Below, one piece after another: positions 29,312-38,853 of a DNA stretch of 64,000 nt. The stretch is taken from positions 18,660 to 82,659 of the forward strand of contig NZ_FQYI01000009.1 of assembly GCF_900141665.1 (NCBI RefSeq). Reading direction: 5' to 3'. The position numbers were made by a program, and so were the translations under genes. Below the pieces are notes generated by a model. That model saw only the letters and a list, made by a program, of their open reading frames with translations, was not told the origin of the DNA and made no database searches. Every line of letters begins with the position of its first letter. Position 1 is the stretch's first letter. This DNA is from Cruoricaptor ignavus (lineage in GTDB: Bacteria; Bacteroidota; Bacteroidia; Flavobacteriales; Weeksellaceae).

Positions 29312-30571
29312 ATGCCCTACTTCCATTCTCTCAGCGAATCTGAAATTATCTCAATAATATACGGAACCGAAAGGCAACTCCTACTTTCGTTACCGTCTTT
29401 TCATCAGGAAATCAGTACAGCAATACTAAATTTAAGATTTGAGAATTCAGACGAATTGCAAATATCTCTTCTTATGGATTTCGATCCCGAAACTTTTAGA
29501 AACGGTTACGGCGATAAGGATTCCGTGGAAAGGTTAATGAAAGAAGGTCTCGAAATAAAGAATCTCCACAATAACCGTATTTCTTTCATCATTTCTGATG
29601 ATGTCGGCTACTATCTATTTATTGAATCAAGAACTCTCATTGATGCAGAAAAAAAAACTATAAATGCAGTACAGATTGATCCTGTGAGCGTAGTGCGACT
29701 AAAAAAATACTTTTTTGCAGAAAGCCATTTAAATTTAGATATTGAAAATGAGCTTGCCAATGCAATTATTGAAGAGAGTAAAAATCTCGAAGATGCCAAG
29801 GAGTTGTTAAACGAAAATACGGCAGGAGTTATGGAAATTACAGAAGAGGAAAAAGATTTTGTGTTTAAGGATCTTCACGAAAACCCACCGCTTCATCCCG
29901 ATTTCAAAAGAATTGTAGAATACTACAACAACCAGTTCCAGTATGTGAGGCTGCGTTTTGAAGGCGCAAACATTGAAAATCGTAAAATTACTATACCTTC
30001 CAGCATTTTGCCTGTGAATAGTATCGAATTGAAAGAGCGCCTTACTACAAAATTGGAAATTTTCAGCGAGGGGAACAACATTGATATTTTGAGAAAAATC
30101 GATGCTTTGAAATTAGATATAGAAAAGCTTCGCGAGCAGTTGCTGAAAAAAGTAAAATCAAGAGAGGAAAGTATCCTGAAGAAAACCGATAAACTTAAAT
30201 TCAATCAGAAAGTTGATGAGTTAAGGAGGAAGCTTGAAATAATCAAGTTTGAATCCCTGCAAGAAATAACCGACAATATTAATAAAGCAAAAATTATAGT
30301 TGAGGATGAACTGAGGGCATTTGTAATAAATTCCGGGAGGCTTACGAATGGCAATGAAGTGAGGTGGGAGGTAAGCAGATTACTTGATAAAGTGAGGTTT
30401 CCAAAGGCAGATAAGTTGTTCGAAGATATGAAAATCTCTGTGCAATACAGTGATATTACTTTTGAAGATTTAAAAAATAAACAATTTCTTGATGAACTGA
30501 TTTCAGCAGGTATAATAGAGGATAGCGAGCAGCTCACTAATTTTTCCAGAGGTATTGCATTGCTGAATTAG
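29312..30571 (+). CDS. Uncharacterised AT-rich orphan gene, possible degenerate phospholipase D-like N-terminal domain with coiled coil
   Basis: No family is recognised with confidence. The 419-residue protein has no signal peptide or membrane helix. Residues 40-110 (FRNGYGDKDSVERLMKEGLE, then HNNRISFIISDDVGYYLFIE) follow the pattern of PLD-like nuclease domains, where a strand-loop HxK motif is followed by a short strand and a Ser/Asn-rich turn. Here the catalytic HxK reads HNNR, so activity is doubtful. Residues 240-330 are strongly charged and helical (KLDIEKLREQLLKKVKSREE), probably a coiled coil. The gene is clearly richer in A and T than its neighbours and stands alone, which suggests acquisition. 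A role in defence is conceivable but unsupported. Confidence 0.6.
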   Translation: MPYFHSLSESEIISIIYGTERQLLLSLPSFHQEISTAILNLRFENSDELQISLLMDFDPETFRNGYGDKDSVERLMKEGLEIKNLHNNRISFIISDDVGYYLFIESRTLIDAEKKTINAVQIDPVSVVRLKKYFFAESHLNLDIENELANAIIEESKNLEDAKELLNENTAGVMEITEEEKDFVFKDLHENPPLHPDFKRIVEYYNNQFQYVRLRFEGANIENRKITIPSSILPVNSIELKERLTTKLEIFSEGNNIDILRKIDALKLDIEKLREQLLKKVKSREESILKKTDKLKFNQKVDELRRKLEIIKFESLQEITDNINKAKIIVEDELRAFVINSGRLTNGNEVRWEVSRLLDKVRFPKADKLFEDMKISVQYSDITFEDLKNKQFLDELISAGIIEDSEQLTNFSRGIALLN

Positions 30572-30763
30572 ATAATTAGACAAAAAAAGATTGTGGAAGA
30601 GCGCACCTACCCAAAACGCTACTGCTGCATTTTCCCTTTTTCCAACAACCAGTTCCAGAAAGTTTGTAATCGATGTTAATTCGAAAAAATTATCAAAAAT
30701 CAGTTGCTAATAAACAGTAAATTTTCAGGCAAAAAGTCATAAAATTGCATCAAGAAAAACGCA

Positions 30764-31054
30764 ATGACCGCAGAAGAGTTTATGATTCCCTGCCTTATCA
30801 AAGCCATCACCGGTTTTGATTGCCCTGGTTGTGGCGCACAGCGCTCATTTTGGCTTTTGCTGAACGGCGAATTTTCCGAAGCCTTCCAAGCCTGGCCTGC
30901 AATTTATACAATGTTGATTTTCAGCATTTTAGCAGTCATCGCTTACTTTGATGGGAAGCATACCTATAAATTACCGCTCACCGTTTTAACGGTGCTAAAT
31001 GTGGTGATTATTTTGGCGACATATTTCCTTAAATTGTTTTCTAGCGCCTTTTAA
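30764..31054 (+). CDS. DUF2752 small membrane protein
   Basis: The N-terminus contains [20 protein letters not shown], the CPxCGxxR signature of DUF2752. Two hydrophobic helices follow ([20 protein letters not shown] and [20 protein letters not shown]). Length is 96 residues; a second ATG at 30782 is an alternative start. The function of the family is unknown. Its 3' end overlaps the convergent hemL by four bases. The 192-base gap upstream is AT-rich with no clear promoter. Confidence 0.8.
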   Translation: MTAEEFMIPCLIKAITGFDCPGCGAQRSFWLLLNGEFSEAFQAWPAIYTMLIFSILAVIAYFDGKHTYKLPLTVLTVLNVVIILATYFLKLFSSAF

Positions 31055-32331
31055 TACTCGAATTTCTGCACAGCTTCCAGCGTTTTCTCGATTTCAACTT
31101 CCCTGATGGCATCGGAAATGAACCAGGTTTCAAAACCGCTTGGCGGAAGGTAGATGCCCTGCTCCAGAAGCTGATGGAAAAAGTTGTTGAACAGCGGATG
31201 ATTGGCTGCCGCAGCTTCCGCAAAATTCGCCACAGATTTGATGTGGAAGAAAATGCTCATCATCGAGCCTTTACGATTAATGCGGTGCTGTATCCCTTTG
31301 GAATTCAGTATTTTACCGATTTCAAAGTCCAGCGTTTCAGTCGTTTTATTGATTCGGCTGTAAATTTTTTCATCCGATTTTATCAGCTCCAAAGTTGAAA
31401 GTCCGGCACGCATCGCCAAAGGATTTCCGCTGAGCGTACCTGCCTGATACACACCACCATTCGGCGCAAGATGCTCCATAATTTCACGGCGGCCAGCAAA
31501 CGCACCCACAGGCAAACCGCCGCCAATCACTTTGCCGTAAGTTACCAAATCTGCACCCACGCCGAAAACTTCCTGAGCGCCGCCAAAAGCCAGACGAAAG
31601 CCGGTCATCACCTCATCGAAAATTAAAAGTGCGCCGTTTTCATCGCAGATTTTCCGAAGGTGTTTCAGGAAATCATTTTCCGGCAAAACGCAGCCCATAT
31701 TTCCTGCCACAGGCTCCACGATCACGGCAGCAATTTCACCTTCGTTCAGGCGGAATAAATCCCTAACTTGCTCAATATCATTGAATTGCGCCAGCAGAGT
31801 ATCCATTGCCGTTCCCTGAGTAACACCGGGCGAACTTGGATTTCCGAAAGTTGCAGCACCGCTTCCAGCCTTTATAAGAAATGCGTCAGAATGCCCGTGA
31901 TAACAGCCTTCAAACTTGATGATTTTATCCCTACCGGTAAAACCTCTCGCCAAACGAACCGCACTCATACAAGCTTCTGTGCCGGAATTTACCATCCGGA
32001 TTTCATCGATGTTCGGAACATTTTCCACGATAAGTTTCGCGATTTCCGTTTCCAGTTCGGTAGGCGTTCCGAAGGAAAATCCGTTCTCCGCCTGCTTCTG
32101 AACATCCTCCAAAACTTTCGGGTGGGTATGCCCTAAAATCGCTGGCCCCCAGGAATTGATGTAGTCGATGTATTGCCGTCCGTCAGCATCTGTCAGATAC
32201 GCACCCTTTGCCGATTGCATAAAAACTGGGACACCGCCCACCGATTTGAACGCACGAACTGGCGAATTCACGCCGCCTGGAATATACTTTTGAGCCTCGC
32301 TAAACAAGGCAGAACTTCTTTGGTAAAGCAT
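31051..32331 (-). CDS. hemL: Glutamate-1-semialdehyde 2,1-aminomutase
   Basis: HemL converts glutamate-1-semialdehyde to 5-aminolevulinate, the precursor of heme and other tetrapyrroles. The 426-residue PLP enzyme begins [38 protein letters not shown] and [10 protein letters not shown] bind [14 protein letters not shown] holds the Asp that contacts the PLP nitrogen, and [14 protein letters not shown] holds the Schiff-base Lys. It follows the glucosaminidase gene by 14 bases and is the last gene of the run from asnS. Confidence 0.97.
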   Translation of the reverse strand: MLYQRSSALFSEAQKYIPGGVNSPVRAFKSVGGVPVFMQSAKGAYLTDADGRQYIDYINSWGPAILGHTHPKVLEDVQKQAENGFSFGTPTELETEIAKLIVENVPNIDEIRMVNSGTEACMSAVRLARGFTGRDKIIKFEGCYHGHSDAFLIKAGSGAATFGNPSSPGVTQGTAMDTLLAQFNDIEQVRDLFRLNEGEIAAVIVEPVAGNMGCVLPENDFLKHLRKICDENGALLIFDEVMTGFRLAFGGAQEVFGVGADLVTYGKVIGGGLPVGAFAGRREIMEHLAPNGGVYQAGTLSGNPLAMRAGLSTLELIKSDEKIYSRINKTTETLDFEIGKILNSKGIQHRINRKGSMMSIFFHIKSVANFAEAAAANHPLFNNFFHQLLEQGIYLPPSGFETWFISDAIREVEIEKTLEAVQKFEY

Positions 32332-32345
32332 TGATTTTGTTTAAG

Positions 32346-33395
32346 TTAAGAACGCGGTTTGCGGTTCTGAAGATAAATGATTTGTCCAATTTTCGGCTGA
32401 TCACCAGGTTTCATTCTGTTCAGCGAGTAAAGGTTCGAAACTTTCACGCCAAATTTCTGCGAAATGCTGTGCATCGTATCGCCATTTTTCGCCTGATAAG
32501 TTGGCACAGTGCCTTTAACTGATTTTCCTTCGAGGAAAAGTATCTCATTTTCAGCAAGTTCCGTTGAAGTAATTTCGTTCCACTTCATCAACTGAGCTTC
32601 CCGAATTCCAAATTTTTGGGCAATGAATCCCACATCGGTTTTTGCCGGAATGATGATGAATTTTTTGCCGCCGTTCGGATGAGATTTCACCAGGATAGAA
32701 TTCAGCAAAGCCTTATCATCACGCATTTCTTTCACGGTTTGCTGATGCTTGGCATAGGAAGTCTGCTGGTATGGCACCTTCAGCGTTACGGCTTCCTGCT
32801 TTGGTTTCGGCGGCTCATTTTGTGCGATGAAAGCCTGATCGTTTTTTAATTCTGGATAGCGTTGAACGAGCGCTGCAAAAACTTCCTCCGCCGAATAATT
32901 GTCAAACTCGTAAAGCCTGTATTTCTCAATTTTGTCAATCAGCATCTGTGGATACCGCGGATTTGTGGCGTAGCCAGCCTTTTTCAGTCCGTATGCCCAG
33001 GCTTTGTAATCCTTCATATTCAGCAGAAAAAGCCCTTTGTAATAAGGCCTTTCGGCAAGAAATTTGGAATGGTCTTCGTAAGATTGCCTCGCACTGTCAT
33101 ACACACGGAAGCATTCATTCGGCGCATCATCATTGTGCGAAATCGTTCTGCCCGTCCATTCCGTTTTGCATTTTATCCCGAAATGATTGTTGGCCTGCTG
33201 TGCCAGCCTGCTTTGTCCGCCGCCCGTTTCTATGAGGCCTTGCGCCAGTTTTATGGATGCCGGGATTTTGTATTTTTCCATTTCTTCCACGGCAAACTGC
33301 GCGAATTTTTGGATGTACTGGTCTTCGGTTTTCCAGGTTTGCGCCGAAAGCTGCGCCATAAAAAAAATCGCTGACGCCAAACAGAATTTTTTCAT
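32346..33395 (-). CDS. Secreted glucosaminidase (GH73) with LysM domains
   Basis: This is a peptidoglycan hydrolase cutting after N-acetylglucosamine. It has a signal peptide (MKKFCLASAIFFMAQLSAQ). The GH73 domain spans about residues 20-160, with the catalytic Glu in LAQGLIETGGGQSRLA and the conserved NNHFGIKCK. The C-terminal part holds two LysM-like units (around PAKTDVGFIAQKFGIREAQL and AKNGDTMHSISQKFGVKVSN) that bind the glycan. The ATG at 33395 overlaps the stop of the upstream gene as ATGA, which decides the start. Length is 349 residues. Confidence 0.92.
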   Translation of the reverse strand: MKKFCLASAIFFMAQLSAQTWKTEDQYIQKFAQFAVEEMEKYKIPASIKLAQGLIETGGGQSRLAQQANNHFGIKCKTEWTGRTISHNDDAPNECFRVYDSARQSYEDHSKFLAERPYYKGLFLLNMKDYKAWAYGLKKAGYATNPRYPQMLIDKIEKYRLYEFDNYSAEEVFAALVQRYPELKNDQAFIAQNEPPKPKQEAVTLKVPYQQTSYAKHQQTVKEMRDDKALLNSILVKSHPNGGKKFIIIPAKTDVGFIAQKFGIREAQLMKWNEITSTELAENEILFLEGKSVKGTVPTYQAKNGDTMHSISQKFGVKVSNLYSLNRMKPGDQPKIGQIIYLQNRKPRS

Positions 33396-34318
33396 TGACA
33401 AAATTTTATCTGCGGTCGGTTTTTCCTTTGCAGAAAGGCATTGGCACCGGAAATTCCCTGCAAACCGCCGGTATGAAACGCCAGAATTTCCGAGCCTTTC
33501 GGGAAATAATTTTCTTCCGCAAGTTGGAAAATTTTCAGCAGCATTTTTCCAGTGTAAACCGGTTCCAGCGGAATTTTCGTTCTTTGGTAAAAATCGTTAA
33601 TAAAGTTCACCACCTCATCGCTGATTTTACCGTAACCGCCGAAATCTGCAGGAATCATTTTAAAGTTTTCCCTGCCCGAAAGTTCTGCTATTTTTCGTTT
33701 CAAGGAATCGTCCTTCACCACGGGAAAACCCAGCACCTTCTGATGCGTTTCCGCAAACCGTGAAATGCCGGCTAAAGTTCCGCCGGTTCCTACCGCACAG
33801 CAAAGATAATCAAAATGTTTCGTCCGCTCATCCAGCATCATTTTCACGCCCAAAACTGCGGCTTCGTTCGTTCCGCCTTCCGGAATTATCAGTGCATCTG
33901 GAAATTCACGCTGAAGTTTTTCGGATAAAATATCTTTGCGGCGGTAAATTTCCCGTGAGGCAAATCTGAGCTGCATTCCGTTTTCTTCCGCAAATTTCAG
34001 TGTTGGATTTTCCTGAAATTTTGCTGACAATTCTTCACCACGAATTAATCCTAAACTTTTGATACTCAAATTCTTCGCTGCAAAACTGAGCGCAGAAATA
34101 TGGTTGGAAAAAGCACCTCCAAAGGAAATCACCATTGGATTTTCCGGTTTTGTTTCAAGGTAGTTTTTCAGGTTGAAATAAAGTTTCCAAAATTTGTTCC
34201 CAGAAATCTGAGGATGAACCTGGTCTTCCCTTTTAATAAAAATTCTGACACCGTTCAGTGCCAGAACTTCCTGAAATTGAATTTCGCAATTTTTTCGCTC
34301 AAATATTGAAAAATCCAT
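33392..34318 (-). CDS. PLP-dependent D-cysteine desulfhydrase / ACC deaminase family enzyme
   Basis: This 308-residue fold-type II PLP enzyme resembles D-cysteine desulfhydrases and 1-aminocyclopropane-1-carboxylate deaminases. The Schiff-base Lys is in SGNKFWKLYFNL, SFGGAFSNHISAL is the conserved Asn loop, and AVGTGGTLAGI is the phosphate-binding loop. Which substrate it uses cannot be told from sequence alone; D-cysteine is more common in bacteria that lack ACC. It starts two bases after the rpoN stop and its TGA overlaps the next ATG, so it lies within a tight operon. Confidence 0.85.
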   Translation of the reverse strand: MDFSIFERKNCEIQFQEVLALNGVRIFIKREDQVHPQISGNKFWKLYFNLKNYLETKPENPMVISFGGAFSNHISALSFAAKNLSIKSLGLIRGEELSAKFQENPTLKFAEENGMQLRFASREIYRRKDILSEKLQREFPDALIIPEGGTNEAAVLGVKMMLDERTKHFDYLCCAVGTGGTLAGISRFAETHQKVLGFPVVKDDSLKRKIAELSGRENFKMIPADFGGYGKISDEVVNFINDFYQRTKIPLEPVYTGKMLLKIFQLAEENYFPKGSEILAFHTGGLQGISGANAFLQRKNRPQIKFCQ

Positions 34319-34320
34319 AA

Positions 34321-35787
34321 TTACAATTCCTTCCGCAATCTTGCCACAGGAATGTTCATTTGCTCGCGGTATTTTGCGATGGTGCGCCGTGCGATATTGA
34401 AACCTTTCTCCTTCAGAATTGCCACCAAAGCATCGTCTGTATAAGGCTTTCGCTTGTTTTCATTGTCTATGGCTTCCTGAAGGTGCGTCTTGATTTCCTT
34501 CGTGGAAACTTCCTCACCGTCATCATTCGTCAAACTATCGGAAAATAAATCTTTTAGATAAAGGATTCCGTTCGGCGTATCGGCATATTTACTTTTCACA
34601 ACACGGGAAATCGTAGAGATATCAAAACCCGTAATATCCGCTACATCCTTCAGAATCATCGGTTTCAGCGTTTTTTCATCGCCGGTCAGAAAGTATTCCT
34701 TCTGTAGTTTCACGATGGCAGTTATCGTCTGCATCAGCGTATTTTGCCGCTGATTTATGGCATCTATGTACCATTTCGCAGCGTCCAGCTTTTGCTTGAT
34801 GAATAGTGCGGCCTGCTTGTGTTCTGGCGATTTCTTGTCGTGAGAATAGGTTTGCAGCACTTCCTTATACTCTTCAGAAACTCGCAAGGTAGGTGCGTTT
34901 TTACTGTTCAGCAGCGGAATTACCTCGCCGTCTTTCACCTGAATCACGAAGTCCGGAATAATTTCCTGGTTGATCGTAATCGTCTGAGTATCAAAATTTC
35001 CGCCCACTTTCGGCGATAGTTTGGAAATCTCATCCAGCGCATCACGAAGGTCATCCTCGTCCACATCGTACTTCTGCATTATCTTGTTGTAATGCTTGTT
35101 GGTCAGCGCATCAAATTGGTTGCGAAGAATGTTGGCAGCCAGCGTTACAGCCTTATCTGCGCTCACTTTTTTCTCGATTTGCAGCAGCAAGCATTCCTGC
35201 AGATTTCTTGCGCCTACACCAGGCGGATCCAGTTTTTGGACATAATTTTCCAGAATATCCTGCACCTTTTCCTTCGTGGTGTAGATGCCCTGCGAAAACG
35301 CCAAATCGTCCGTCACAGCCTTGATGTCCCGCCTTAAATAGCCATCGTTATCCAGGTTCCCGATGAGATATTCCGCGATTTGCAAATCCTCGTCCTCAAT
35401 GTTTACCAAGCGGATTTGCTCTATCAGGTAATCGTACATCGTTTGGCCCTCCGTCAGAAAGCTCTCATTATCGTATTCCTCATCGTCCGGCGAATAATTG
35501 CTTGATGCGGTTTTGTAGCTTGGCTCATCATCGAAAAGGTACTCATCCACATCGAAATCTGTCTCGATGCTTTCCGAGCCTTCGTCCTCGTATTCATCGC
35601 CCAGTTCATCGTAGTTCTCTTCCTTCCCTTCGTCCTCGCTCACTTTTTCCAGCGCAGGATTTTCCTCCAGCTCTCTTTCGAGTTCTTCCTCAAATTCCAG
35701 GGTGTGCAGCTGTATCAGCTTCATCAGCTGTATTTGCTGCGGCGCTAATTTCTGCCCGAGTTTGAGTTGTAAATTTTGTTTCAGCAT
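34321..35787 (-). CDS. rpoN: RNA polymerase sigma-54 factor RpoN
   Basis: RpoN directs transcription from -24/-12 promoters with AAA+ activators. Region I is glutamine- and leucine-rich (LKQNLQLKLGQKLAPQQIQL). A long acidic region II follows (residues about 45-105). The core-binding and helix-turn-helix regions follow, and the RpoN box is ARRTIAKYRE near the C-terminus. Length is 488 residues. No sigma-54 activator gene is seen in this window. It lies 42 bases after asnS and two bases before the PLP enzyme gene, in one operon. Confidence 0.97.
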   Translation of the reverse strand: MLKQNLQLKLGQKLAPQQIQLMKLIQLHTLEFEEELERELEENPALEKVSEDEGKEENYDELGDEYEDEGSESIETDFDVDEYLFDDEPSYKTASSNYSPDDEEYDNESFLTEGQTMYDYLIEQIRLVNIEDEDLQIAEYLIGNLDNDGYLRRDIKAVTDDLAFSQGIYTTKEKVQDILENYVQKLDPPGVGARNLQECLLLQIEKKVSADKAVTLAANILRNQFDALTNKHYNKIMQKYDVDEDDLRDALDEISKLSPKVGGNFDTQTITINQEIIPDFVIQVKDGEVIPLLNSKNAPTLRVSEEYKEVLQTYSHDKKSPEHKQAALFIKQKLDAAKWYIDAINQRQNTLMQTITAIVKLQKEYFLTGDEKTLKPMILKDVADITGFDISTISRVVKSKYADTPNGILYLKDLFSDSLTNDDGEEVSTKEIKTHLQEAIDNENKRKPYTDDALVAILKEKGFNIARRTIAKYREQMNIPVARLRKEL

Positions 35788-35829
35788 CAGTATTATCGCC
35801 CGGAAGATTTCCGGTAAATTTTTCTTCTG

Positions 35830-37278
35830 TTAAAATTCCGCACTTTTTGGTGTTCTTGGGAAAGGAATTACATCACGGATGTTGCTCATCCCCGTTACGA
35901 ATAGCACCAGCCTTTCCAGCCCAAGACCGAAGCCGGAATGCGGTACAGAGCCGAACTTTCTGGTATCCAAGTACCACCACAGCTCCTCCTCGTCCACCTG
36001 CATTTCGTGCATTTTCTTTTGCAAAATTTCCAGCCGCTCTTCCCTTTGGGAACCTCCGATGATTTCGCCGATTCCTGGGAACAGCACATCCATAGCAGCC
36101 ACGGTTTTTCCGTCCTCGTTCAGGCGCATATAAAATGCCTTGATTTCTTTCGGGTAATCGAACAGAACCACCGGGCTTTCGAAGTGCTTTTCCACCAAAA
36201 ATCTTTCGTGCTCGCTCTGCAAATCTGCACCCCAGCTTTCAATCGGGAATTGGAATTTTCCTTTCTTATTCTCCTTAGAATTCAGCAAAATATCGATGGC
36301 TTCCGTATAAGAAACCCTGCGGAAACGCTTGCTGGTTACACTTTCCAGCTTTTCTATCAGGCCTTGCTTCGCCCTGTCCTTTTCCGGTTTCTGCTTTTGT
36401 TCATCGGCAAACCTCTTGTCCAAAAATTCCAAATCCGCACGGCAATTTTCCAGAACATACCTGATGACGAATTTCAGGAAATCCTCCGCCAAATCAATAT
36501 TATCCTCCAGATTATTGAACGCAACTTCCGGCTCTACCATCCAGAATTCCGCAAGGTGCCTTGCCGTGTTAGAATTTTCCGCACGGAAAGTAGGCCCAAA
36601 AGTATAAACCCTGCCAAGGCCCATCATTGCGGTTTCCACATTCAGTTGACCGCTCACTGTAAGCGAAGTTTTCTTCCCGAAAAAATCTTCGGAAAAATCG
36701 ATCTCGCCGTTTTCAGTCCGCGGAATATTTTCCAAATCAAAATTGGTAACGCGGAACATTTCCCCCGCACCTTCCGCATCTGCACCTGTAATCAAAGGGG
36801 TATGGATGTAGAAGAAATGGTTCTGGTGGAAGAACTGATGAATGGCAAAGCTGATGGCGCTTCTCACGCGGAAAACTGCGCCGAAAAGATTGGTGCGGAA
36901 GCGAAGATGAGCCTGCTCCCGCAGAATTTCCAGCGAGTGCTTTTTCGGCTGGAGCACGGTTTTCTCCATCTCTTCCGAAAAATTATCTCCCAGGATTTTA
37001 ATTTTTTTCGCCAGGATTTCCACGCTTTGCCCAGCACCCTGGCTTTCTACCAGTTCGCCGGAAATTTCCAGCGAAGATGCGGTTTTGATGTTCTTAATCA
37101 GCTCTTCGCCGAAGACTTCAAAATCCACCACGATTTGGATATTCTCCATCGTAGAGCCGTCGTTCAGCGCAATAAAGCGGTTCGAGCGGAAAGTGCGCAC
37201 CCATCCACTCACAGAAACTTCGTGGTGCAGCTGCTTTTTGTAATCCTGCAGCAGATCCTTTATCGTCCTTCTTTTCAT
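35830..37278 (-). CDS. asnS: Asparaginyl-tRNA synthetase
   Basis: AsnS charges tRNA-Asn. The N-terminal OB fold ([20 protein letters not shown]) binds the anticodon. The class II catalytic core follows, with [21 protein letters not shown] (motif 2 region) and [16 protein letters not shown] (motif 3). Asparaginyl rather than aspartyl identity is suggested by the PEVAFNN and [11 protein letters not shown] segments. Length is 482 residues. It has its own promoter and appears to lead the operon that runs to hemL. Confidence 0.95.
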   Translation of the reverse strand: MKRRTIKDLLQDYKKQLHHEVSVSGWVRTFRSNRFIALNDGSTMENIQIVVDFEVFGEELIKNIKTASSLEISGELVESQGAGQSVEILAKKIKILGDNFSEEMEKTVLQPKKHSLEILREQAHLRFRTNLFGAVFRVRSAISFAIHQFFHQNHFFYIHTPLITGADAEGAGEMFRVTNFDLENIPRTENGEIDFSEDFFGKKTSLTVSGQLNVETAMMGLGRVYTFGPTFRAENSNTARHLAEFWMVEPEVAFNNLEDNIDLAEDFLKFVIRYVLENCRADLEFLDKRFADEQKQKPEKDRAKQGLIEKLESVTSKRFRRVSYTEAIDILLNSKENKKGKFQFPIESWGADLQSEHERFLVEKHFESPVVLFDYPKEIKAFYMRLNEDGKTVAAMDVLFPGIGEIIGGSQREERLEILQKKMHEMQVDEEELWWYLDTRKFGSVPHSGFGLGLERLVLFVTGMSNIRDVIPFPRTPKSAEF

Positions 37279-37292
37279 AGCCTAAAACTTTG

Positions 37293-37300
37293 CAAATATA
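37293..37300 (-). promoter_or_regulatory. -7 element of the asnS promoter
   Basis: The minus strand reads TATATTTG, an exact TAnnTTTG element, 14 bases before the asnS ATG; the leader should be under 10 bases. Confidence 0.6.
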
Positions 37301-37345
37301 GCGTTTTTCGCTTGCCGAAAGCCATCCCTTCCGCAAAAAGCTGCG

Positions 37346-37675
37346 CTAAAGCCGGTATTTCCAGAAGGAAAAAACTTTGCGTTTATTCAGGTAGTTCAAA
37401 TCATCTTCCTTGGCGAAAGCCTCCCTTTCAAAGCTGATGCTTTTGTAGGCTAAGTAGTTGTCTTTCAGCTTGTAGCAGAGATAGTAATACTCCAGAACAT
37501 ACCAGATGTAGAACGGGACGATGAGCAATTCTGCCTGCTGTCTCAGGTGAATTTTTTCGTGGTTGATGAGCACGGCGTTTCTCAAATCTGCACGGTTTTT
37601 GATGAAAATGAACGGGAACAGCGTAATCCCGTTGATCCGGGAGTTTTTGAGAATTTTGGTAAGCACGATGATCAT
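37346..37675 (-). CDS. Small membrane protein with HExxH motif
   Basis: This 109-residue protein contains LINHEKIHLRQQAELLIVPF, where HEKIH fits the HExxH zinc motif, followed by a hydrophobic helix (IVPFYIWYVLEYYYLCY). A Glu about 45 residues later (SFEREAFAKEDD) could be a third ligand. This pattern resembles the short peptidase-like membrane proteins seen in Flavobacteriia, but no named family is assigned. It has no operon partner: asnS ends its own transcript in the other direction from a promoter nearby, and DUF5522 is divergent. Confidence 0.7.
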   Translation of the reverse strand: MIIVLTKILKNSRINGITLFPFIFIKNRADLRNAVLINHEKIHLRQQAELLIVPFYIWYVLEYYYLCYKLKDNYLAYKSISFEREAFAKEDDLNYLNKRKVFSFWKYRL

Positions 37676-37711
37676 CAGGCAAATTTAAATTTTCTTTGCT
37701 AATTTTAACCT

Positions 37712-37882
37712 ATGAAACAATTGCCAATCAAAGAAGGTGAAGATTTTTACTATAATGAGCAGGGCTACAAGGTTTTCACGGAAGCCTACCACCTGAAACG
37801 CGGCTACTGCTGCAAAAGCGGCTGCAAGCACTGCCCTTATGGATATGACAAAAAAACGGACAGTTTTCGGAAAAATCAATAA
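37712..37882 (+). CDS. DUF5522 cysteine-rich small protein
   Basis: This 56-residue protein reads MKQLPIKEGEDFYYNEQGYK at its start and contains GYCCKSGCKHCPYGY, the CCxxxCxHCPYG signature of DUF5522. The four Cys suggest a metal site. The function is unknown. It ends 9 bases before the DUF4136 lipoprotein gene, so the two are likely co-transcribed. Confidence 0.85.
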   Translation: MKQLPIKEGEDFYYNEQGYKVFTEAYHLKRGYCCKSGCKHCPYGYDKKTDSFRKNQ

Positions 37883-37891
37883 TTTAAACTT

Positions 37892-38419
37892 ATGAAAAAA
37901 TACTTGCTCTTCATCATTGCTGCGGCCACGCTTTTGCTGGCTTCCTGCAGCCCTTTCCAGGTGCGTTCAGATTATGCGCAAACTGCGAATTTCAACCAGT
38001 ACAAATCCTACAAACTACGGATAGACGACCTGAACATCAATGACATAGATAAGGACCGGGTGCTGAACGAGCTTTCGCGCCAGCTGCAATCCAAAGGGTT
38101 TATGCCGGCGGAAAACCCTGATGTGATTATCAACATTAAGGCGAGCCACAAACTGGTGAACGATGTGCAATCTGCACCGTACTACGGTGTGTATGGCTAC
38201 GGCTACCCGTACGGTTTTGGCGTGGGCTTCGGCAGAACCTGGACGAATTCTTATAACCGTGGTGCCCTGGTGATTGATATGATTGATGCGCAAACTCAGA
38301 AGCTGGTTTGGCAGGGCATTGGCTCGGGAATTAATGTGGATTCGCCAAAATCCAAGCAGAAGGAAATTCCACAAATTGTAGCGGAAATTATGGCGAATTA
38401 TCCGCCGAAAAAGAATTAA
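37892..38419 (+). CDS. DUF4136 lipoprotein
   Basis: This 175-residue lipoprotein has a signal ending LLLASC. The mature part (VRSDYAQTANFNQYKSYKL, then ELSRQLQSKGFMPAENPDVIINI) fits DUF4136, followed by a Gly/Tyr-rich stretch (YGVYGYGYPYGFGVGFG) and GALVIDMIDAQTQKLVWQG, then PQIVAEIMANYPP. Envelope location is clear; the function is unknown. A terminator shared with the next convergent gene follows. Confidence 0.88.
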   Translation: MKKYLLFIIAAATLLLASCSPFQVRSDYAQTANFNQYKSYKLRIDDLNINDIDKDRVLNELSRQLQSKGFMPAENPDVIINIKASHKLVNDVQSAPYYGVYGYGYPYGFGVGFGRTWTNSYNRGALVIDMIDAQTQKLVWQGIGSGINVDSPKSKQKEIPQIVAEIMANYPPKKN

Positions 38420-38473
38420 GGAATTAAGAAATTCAGAGATTTAGCAATTAATCAAAATACTATCAAAAAATAT

Positions 38474-38506
38474 GAAAAATCGCTCAGTTCTGCTGGGCGA
38501 TTTTTT
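38474..38506. terminator. Bidirectional terminator overlapping the 3' end of a small gene
   Basis: A-rich AAATCGC and GCGATTT arms with an inner CAG/CTG extension form a stem with A and T runs on both sides, between two convergent genes. The right arm lies inside the end of the minus-strand gene. Confidence 0.6.
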
Positions 38507-38720
38507 GTGCGAATTCTTCAGCGAAAAGTTTTCGGTCCGCTTCTAATTTTTCGGGATTGTTTGGCAGTATGTAGGTGAAGAGAATCTTCTCATCATTATC
38601 CAAAAACATGATTTCAACTTCTTCATTTTCAATCATTTGTGAAAATATTTCCCACATTGATGCGTCTTTCTGTTTCAGTAAATCGAAAAACGGCTCGGCC
38701 TTTATCTGAATGGATTTCAT
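38484..38720 (-). CDS. Hypothetical 78-residue protein
   Basis: MKSIQIKAEPFFDLLKQKDA starts a small acidic protein with an alpha/beta look (EEVEIMFLDNDEKILFTYIL) and a charged C-terminal helix. No motif is recognised. The start is a clean ATG. The gene is convergent with the DUF4136 gene and divergent from dnaG. The gap to dnaG (38721-38853) holds a degenerate tract related to CTTCCTAAC but no other structure. Confidence 0.6.
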   Translation of the reverse strand: MKSIQIKAEPFFDLLKQKDASMWEIFSQMIENEEVEIMFLDNDEKILFTYILPNNPEKLEADRKLFAEEFAQKIAQQN

Positions 38721-38853
38721 TCCGCAAAGTTAGAATTTAGATTTTAGATTTAGGATTGCCCTTCGGCAAGCTTCCTAACATCATAACCTTCATCAGCACA
38801 ATAACTTCCTAACCACAAAACCAAATCTCAGCCTTAATTCCTAAATTTATCCC

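Noticed and set aside
29926..30658. A 16-base direct repeat (29926-29941 and 30643-30658)
   Set aside because: Similarity stops at both ends, and no mobile-element features flank the copies; probably chance or a short relic.
34321..35787. Sigma-54 promoters in the window
   Set aside because: rpoN is present, but no convincing GG-N10-GC site was found in front of any gene by eye.
35938..37437. A 499-codon open frame antisense to asnS
   Set aside because: It mirrors the asnS codons exactly, has no promoter or family features, and asnS is certain on the other strand.
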